Source: Candidatus Bathyarchaeia archaeon
Lineage (GTDB): Archaea > Thermoproteota > Bathyarchaeia > Bathyarchaeales > Bathyarchaeaceae
DNA: 64,000 nt
Direction: 5' to 3'
Assembly (NCBI GenBank): GCA_035283685.1
Contig: DATETJ010000009.1
Location: 396,925-460,924 of the forward strand
In this document: one piece after another, positions 59,902 through 64,000 of the stretch
Layout: every line of letters starts with the position of its first letter
Numbering within the stretch: position 1 is the first letter of the stretch
The notes under the pieces: generated by a model
What the model saw: only the letters and a program-made list of their open reading frames with translations
Database searches by the model: none
What the model was told of the DNA's origin: nothing
Made by a program: the position numbers and the translations under genes

Positions 59902-62196
59902 CTATTTCTCGGTCTCTGTAGCCTGAGTTTTACGCCAAGCTGCAACAAAAGCCTGCCCAAACGAAACACCCCCATCGCCTGCAGGCACAAACCTGTGAAC
60001 CACAAACCGCAACCCATTTTCCTCAACGACACGTCCAACTGCTTTAGTTATTTGCTCGTTAAATGCGACGCCGCCAGAAAAGCCAACGACATTAACACCT
60101 AAGCGTTTGGCTTCGTCAACAGCCACCTGCGCCAAACCTTCAGCCAAATACTGCTGAGCTGAAAAAGCCAGATCTCTAGAGGACTCGGTGGTTCTTCGAT
60201 TGAAAACCTGATGGATCATGGCTGTTGTGTTAATCACGTTGTCTTTCACTATAGGTTGAAGCTTCAATATGTCCTTGCCATTTGTTGCGGCAGCCTCTAA
60301 CTTCATGGCGGGTTCGCCCTCATACGTGCGCTCGTAACAGACGCCTAAGATAGCTGAAACCGCGTCCAGAACTCGACCACAGCTTGAAGTGACCGGACTC
60401 GAACCCTTATTTAATTGTTGAATTATCACTTCAGCCTCCTTTCTTCCATGGGGCAGATACTTGCTATTCGACAACAGCCAGTCCTCCATTAACACTGCCT
60501 TACTTAGAATTCCAGCTGCCATCCGCAAAGGGTAACGCGTCGCCAGATCGCCGCCTACCAGAGGCTGCAGTTCCAGGTGCCCAACGCGATGAGACTCGCC
60601 CTGTCTGTCACAGTGAAGGATTTCGCCACCCCACGCTTCGCCATTAAAACCATATCCGTAGCCGTCACACACAATGGCGACAATATGATCCAGATCATGT
60701 TCAGCTATGAGCGCTGCGCCGTGAGCATGATGATGCTGCACCTGAACCACGGGGCAACCCAGCTCATCACCCCAATCCTTAGCCAACTGTGTAGTTGTAA
60801 ACTTCGGATGAAGATCACAAGCGAAGACATCAGGCTTGCTGTTAGTCAAACGCAAAAGATGTTCACTAGCGCTCCTCAGAAACCGAAGCGTCTCCAAATT
60901 CTCAACATCGCCAACATGCTGAGACAAGAAAGCCTTGTTCCCAAGCAAGACACACGAAGTCGAATTGAGCTCGCCGCCCAAAGCCAACACACACTCATCA
61001 ACCGTCTGCTTCAGCCGAATAGGCTCAGGCGCAAACCCCCGAGACCTACGAACAAAGCTGACATCCTCTCCATGAACACGGACAACCGAGTCATCACACC
61101 GTTGAGCAATAAGCCGGTCATGAAAAAGAAAGTAATCAACCACACTTCCCAGCTTCTTGACAGCCTCATCATTATCCGTCACTATCGGCTCATCTGGCGG
61201 ATTCGCACTAGTCATAACGAAAGCTGGTTCACGCACACCATCAAACAACATGAAATGCAAACCCGTGTAAGGCAACATGACGCCAACATTATGCAAGTCC
61301 GGCGCAATCAAACCCGACAGGAAATACTCAGGGCTCTTCCTCAACAAAACAATAGGCTTAACATAAGACGCTAGCAGCTCAGCCTCTTTCCAGCTAACAT
61401 CGGCAAAGCTCCAAACAGTCTCAATGTCACGCGCCATAACGGCAAACGGCTTCTGCGAACGATGCTTTACAGATCTTAGACGAGCAATAGGCTCATCCCG
61501 CGTAGTCGGGGCTGCCACATGAAACCCACCGTAACCCTTGACAGCTAACACATTGCCCTCTTCGAGCAATTTGCCCGCTTCACGAATCGGGTCTCTACTA
61601 CTTAGGAGTTCCCCATTCTTGCTGGCTAAGTAAGCTTTAGGACCACATTCTGGGCAAGCAACAGTCTGAGCGTGAAACCTGCGATTCGCAGGATCAACGT
61701 ATTCTCCGAGACAGAAAGAGCACATCTTAAACTGTTTCATCGTAGTGTTCGGTCGATCGTAAGGCAAACTTTCAATCGTCGTGTAACGCGGACCACAGTC
61801 AGTGCACGTTATGAAAAAATAATCATGCCGCTTATCAGACGGCTCTCGCAGCTCACGCAAGCACGCATCACAAATCGCAACATCAGGCGGAACAACCGAA
61901 CCAGAAAACTCCACAGTCTCAGAGCTGCCCAGAATCTTGAAATTGACGAATTCCTTTCTGTCGTCGCCAAATTGAGTAACTACATCGTGAATCTTTGCTA
62001 GAGGCGGCTTCTTCTCCCTCAGATCCCTAAGAAACTGTTCAACTCTGTGCTTCTCTCCCTCAACCACTATTTCAACGTAGGCGTCGCCCCGGTTGCGCAC
62101 GAAGCCATCCAGTTCATTCTCAACTGCAATTCGGTAGACGAAAGGTCGGAAGCCCACACCCTGAACGATGCCGCTTACTTTAATCTCAGCTCTCAA
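59902..62196 (-). CDS. hypF: carbamoyltransferase HypF
   Basis: A 764-residue HypF with all domains: acylphosphatase (residues 1-90, VSGIVQGVGFRPFVYRIAVE), two zinc fingers (CDACLREL, CTDCGPRY, CSFCLGEY, CPECGPKA), YrdC/Sua5-like (GGFHVAAPTTRDEPIARLRS) and a Kae1-like domain (VQHHHAHGAALIAEHDLDHIV, GFSGGVAFNEQITKAV). It makes carbamoyl-AMP from carbamoyl phosphate and transfers carbamoyl to the HypE C-terminal Cys. It completes the HypA-F set, but sits alone between a membrane-protein gene and hdrBC. Confidence 0.97.
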   Translation of the reverse strand: MRAEIKVSGIVQGVGFRPFVYRIAVENELDGFVRNRGDAYVEIVVEGEKHRVEQFLRDLREKKPPLAKIHDVVTQFGDDRKEFVNFKILGSSETVEFSGSVVPPDVAICDACLRELREPSDKRHDYFFITCTDCGPRYTTIESLPYDRPNTTMKQFKMCSFCLGEYVDPANRRFHAQTVACPECGPKAYLASKNGELLSSRDPIREAGKLLEEGNVLAVKGYGGFHVAAPTTRDEPIARLRSVKHRSQKPFAVMARDIETVWSFADVSWKEAELLASYVKPIVLLRKSPEYFLSGLIAPDLHNVGVMLPYTGLHFMLFDGVREPAFVMTSANPPDEPIVTDNDEAVKKLGSVVDYFLFHDRLIAQRCDDSVVRVHGEDVSFVRRSRGFAPEPIRLKQTVDECVLALGGELNSTSCVLLGNKAFLSQHVGDVENLETLRFLRSASEHLLRLTNSKPDVFACDLHPKFTTTQLAKDWGDELGCPVVQVQHHHAHGAALIAEHDLDHIVAIVCDGYGYGFNGEAWGGEILHCDRQGESHRVGHLELQPLVGGDLATRYPLRMAAGILSKAVLMEDWLLSNSKYLPHGRKEAEVIIQQLNKGSSPVTSSCGRVLDAVSAILGVCYERTYEGEPAMKLEAAATNGKDILKLQPIVKDNVINTTAMIHQVFNRRTTESSRDLAFSAQQYLAEGLAQVAVDEAKRLGVNVVGFSGGVAFNEQITKAVGRVVEENGLRFVVHRFVPAGDGGVSFGQAFVAAWRKTQATETEK

Positions 62197-62288
62197 AACT
62201 GGCTGTCTCCAGTTACCCTTCGCATGTTGCTACTTGATTGAAGAGACACAGACTTGACACAAAAACCTGCTTGTCGAAGCCAACCGAC

Positions 62289-63200
62289 TCAAATCTTGCT
62301 GAGCAACACGTCAGTTGGAACAACGTTATTGTACATGCCTAGCTTCTCAGGCGACAAACCTAAAGCTAAGCCAAGAAGCTGCACGAAATGCAACACTGGA
62401 ATGTTGTAGAATACCCCAGTTTTGTCTCTGATTTCGATTTGTCCGCGGTCGTACTGGAAGTGGCAGAAGCCGCACGGCGTTACTATCACGTCCGCGCCCA
62501 CGTTCCTAACGTTTTCAAGCTTTTCCCGCGTCATGTCTAACGAAACATCCAAAGCTGCTGTCCTGACGCCTCCGCCTGCACCACAACACATCATTTTATC
62601 CCGGTAGGGGATGCTTTTGGCGCCTAGCGCTTCAGCCATTTCATCGAGAAACTTGGGGCGTTCAACACTCTTCATATCACGATGTTTCGTGGGTTTCAGC
62701 AGGTGGCAACCGTAGTGGACAGCAACGTTCAGAGGCAGCTTCCTTTGAACCATGCCCATCAGTTTCTCAGGTCCAAAGTCTCGGTACAATAACTCGGCAA
62801 AGTGCCTCACCTGAATGTTGCCATGATATTCTCGTTGAACTTCCTTCAGAACATTGTTAACCTTGTCACGTTGCTCTGCATCACCTTTCAGAATGTCGTT
62901 AGCCTCTTTCAACGTGCCATAACAGCCACTACATAATGTTACGATGTCGCAACTCATCGACTCAGCGATTGTCAAATTGCGCGCAGCCAACGCCAACCAC
63001 GTTGTCTTGTCAAATGACTTGAAAACCCCCGGCGCTGGGCAACAGGAGGCACCCTCCATGTCTCTCAGCTCCATGTCCAAGAGCGGAGCAACATTGCGCA
63101 TAGCCAATTCAATCCCGGGATACCGGTTGGGAATCATGCAACCAAGGAAGAACGCGTAGGGCTTAGACATGACCGTCGTAACCTCACTATTTCCATTCAT
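62289..63200 (-). CDS. hdrB: heterodisulfide reductase subunit B
   Basis: A 303-residue HdrB with two cysteine-rich CCG domains: GASCCPAPGVF...CSGCYGTL and MMCCGAGGGVRTA...CGFCHFQYD, binding the two noncubane 4Fe-4S clusters that cleave CoM-S-S-CoB-like disulfide. N-terminal PYAFFLGCMIPNRYPGIE is typical. Starts at ATG 63200 (overlapping hdrC by 14 nt) or at the later ATG 63170. Co-transcribed with hdrC. Confidence 0.96.
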   Translation of the reverse strand: MNGNSEVTTVMSKPYAFFLGCMIPNRYPGIELAMRNVAPLLDMELRDMEGASCCPAPGVFKSFDKTTWLALAARNLTIAESMSCDIVTLCSGCYGTLKEANDILKGDAEQRDKVNNVLKEVQREYHGNIQVRHFAELLYRDFGPEKLMGMVQRKLPLNVAVHYGCHLLKPTKHRDMKSVERPKFLDEMAEALGAKSIPYRDKMMCCGAGGGVRTAALDVSLDMTREKLENVRNVGADVIVTPCGFCHFQYDRGQIEIRDKTGVFYNIPVLHFVQLLGLALGLSPEKLGMYNNVVPTDVLLSKI

Positions 63201-63723
63201 AACCCGTTAGCTTATCAAAGCCTGTTTTCTTAACCAACGCCTGAACCTCAGCCAGTGCGTTGGTAAATGCATGGGTGGTTGGAGGCAACTCCGATAAACC
63301 AAAGCCTAATCTCGCTTTTCGATTCGCATCGTCAATTGGAACAGCATGACCACTTTTCAAAACAAGGCTTGCCACAAGCCTATGCCTGTCCAGCATATGA
63401 CCAGACTGAACCGCCAACGTGCGCATAGCTAATATGACATCAGTGGGATCAACACCACGCGGACAGCGCTCCAAGCACGTGTAGCATGTAGTGCAAAGCC
63501 ACAAGTCTTTGTCCGAAAGCACAGGCTCCCTAAAACCTAAGACCGCCCGTCTGATGAGCTGGCGTGTTCGAAAGGCTGTTCTACGGCCTGAGGGGCAACT
63601 GGCTGTACACGTGCCGCATTGAATGCACAAATTGATTTTCTCGCCCCCAGCTTTTGCCACCGCTTCAGAGAAACCCGGATCAAGTTCGTCTAGTCGAACA
63701 ACCTTTTTCTGCGGCTCTGTCAT
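63187..63723 (-). CDS. hdrC: heterodisulfide reductase subunit C
   Basis: A 178-residue HdrC with two 4Fe-4S motifs, CIQCGTCTASCPSGRRTAFRTR and CTTCYTCLERCPRGVD, which wire HdrA electrons to HdrB. Gene order hdrC-hdrB is usual. The divergent region to 63934 contains several A/T-rich blocks and probably promoters for both hdrCB and the next hdrA. Confidence 0.96.
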   Translation of the reverse strand: MTEPQKKVVRLDELDPGFSEAVAKAGGEKINLCIQCGTCTASCPSGRRTAFRTRQLIRRAVLGFREPVLSDKDLWLCTTCYTCLERCPRGVDPTDVILAMRTLAVQSGHMLDRHRLVASLVLKSGHAVPIDDANRKARLGFGLSELPPTTHAFTNALAEVQALVKKTGFDKLTGYEWK

Positions 63724-63934
63724 GACGGTTAGCCTCTAATTTTTGTGGCACAAGGCTCGAATTTGAGAGAAGAGTTTTGTAATGTTTGAACCTAATAAAT
63801 CTTCTTTTACGTATGCGTTAAGCTTGCTTTAAGTCCTGCTCGTAAACGTGACTCTTAAAAGGCAGTTTTACAACTATGCTTGATTCTACACCAAGATCAG
63901 AATTACCTAGTATCCATGGAGTGTCCTTAATTTT

Positions 63935-64000
63935 ATGGAGCAGCATAAAGAAAAGAAAGTCAGCGTCTACATATGCCACTGTGGCGGAAACATAAGTGAC
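63935..64000 (+). CDS. hdrA: second HdrA, start only (partial)
   Basis: Twenty-two codons from ATG 63935 to the window edge: MEQHKEKKVSVYICHCGGNI followed by SD. The VYICHCGGNI segment is the same HdrA/FAD-pyridine nucleotide N-terminal signature as VFVCHCGLNI in the gene at 45450-47924. It is divergent from hdrCB, so this cluster would supply a second, complete HdrABC set. Everything beyond is off the window. Confidence 0.75.
   Translation, partial: MEQHKEKKVSVYICHCGGNISD

Overview
The window is archaeal chromosome. Evidence includes a RadA recombinase, archaeal ribosomal proteins uS12 and uS7, an Rpo5/Rpb5-type RNA polymerase subunit, a short crenarchaeal-style XPF nuclease, a TGS-domain (DRG-like) GTPase, archaeal FtsZ, Lrp/AsnC and ModE regulators, TATA-box promoters with short leaders, many GTG/TTG starts, and a tRNA with encoded CCA. 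HdrA/B/C heterodisulfide-reductase genes, a polyferredoxin and a complete NiFe-hydrogenase maturation set (HypA-F) point to an anaerobic, H2-linked TACK archaeon. A Bathyarchaeia-type lineage is my best guess; this is inference, since no marker was placed phylogenetically.

Layout. 0-9 kb: accessory surface region, minus-strand genes for a TPR protein, small membrane proteins, an isoprenylcysteine-methyltransferase-like protein, a secreted NHL propeller and a 1035-residue beta-helix protein, interleaved with four tRNA-like elements and ending in a true tRNA-Leu(UAA). 9-24 kb: an asymmetric heterodimeric ABC exporter, a dienelactone-hydrolase-like enzyme, XPF nuclease, M29 aminopeptidase, a 1085-residue acetyltransferase/beta-sandwich fusion, an Lrp regulator and acetoacetyl-CoA synthetase. 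24-34 kb: information processing: OB-fold protein, two tiny zinc proteins, DEAD helicase, ModE, a sugar-dehydrogenase-like secreted protein, Rpo5, RadA, DRG-like GTPase, uS12/uS7, and a frameshifted D-aminopeptidase. 34-45 kb: GNAT/YoaP-like pair around an MFS transporter, split methionyl-tRNA synthetase (alpha plus beta), PHP phosphoesterase, a ribbon-helix-helix-ftsZ operon, a tRNA methylthiotransferase, lipoate ligase and flavin reductase. 45-64 kb: HdrA-MvhD fusion with polyferredoxin, HypE, a dihydrolipoamide-dehydrogenase-like flavoprotein, hypCBAD, a 1103-residue Kelch/beta-helix surface protein, HypF, HdrC-HdrB and the start of a second HdrA.

How parts fit. HypA-F build and insert the NiFe(CN)2CO centre of a hydrogenase not encoded here. 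MvhD-type and HdrA modules suggest H2-dependent flavin-based electron bifurcation to heterodisulfide or a similar acceptor, with polyferredoxin as electron carrier. The ribbon-helix-helix gene overlapping ftsZ resembles the cdrS-ftsZ arrangement of haloarchaea.

Most unusual signals: (1) a 320-440 bp dispersed repeat in four copies (8.8, 23.5, 37.4 and 52.1 kb) with strong stem-loops and a highly conserved core; (2) an archaeal Rpo5 carrying an N-terminal domain colinear with eukaryotic Rpb5; (3) short tRNA-Leu-like elements, three of them 119-171 nt upstream of genes for membrane or secreted proteins; (4) a metG without a canonical start codon and a dppA broken by one base.
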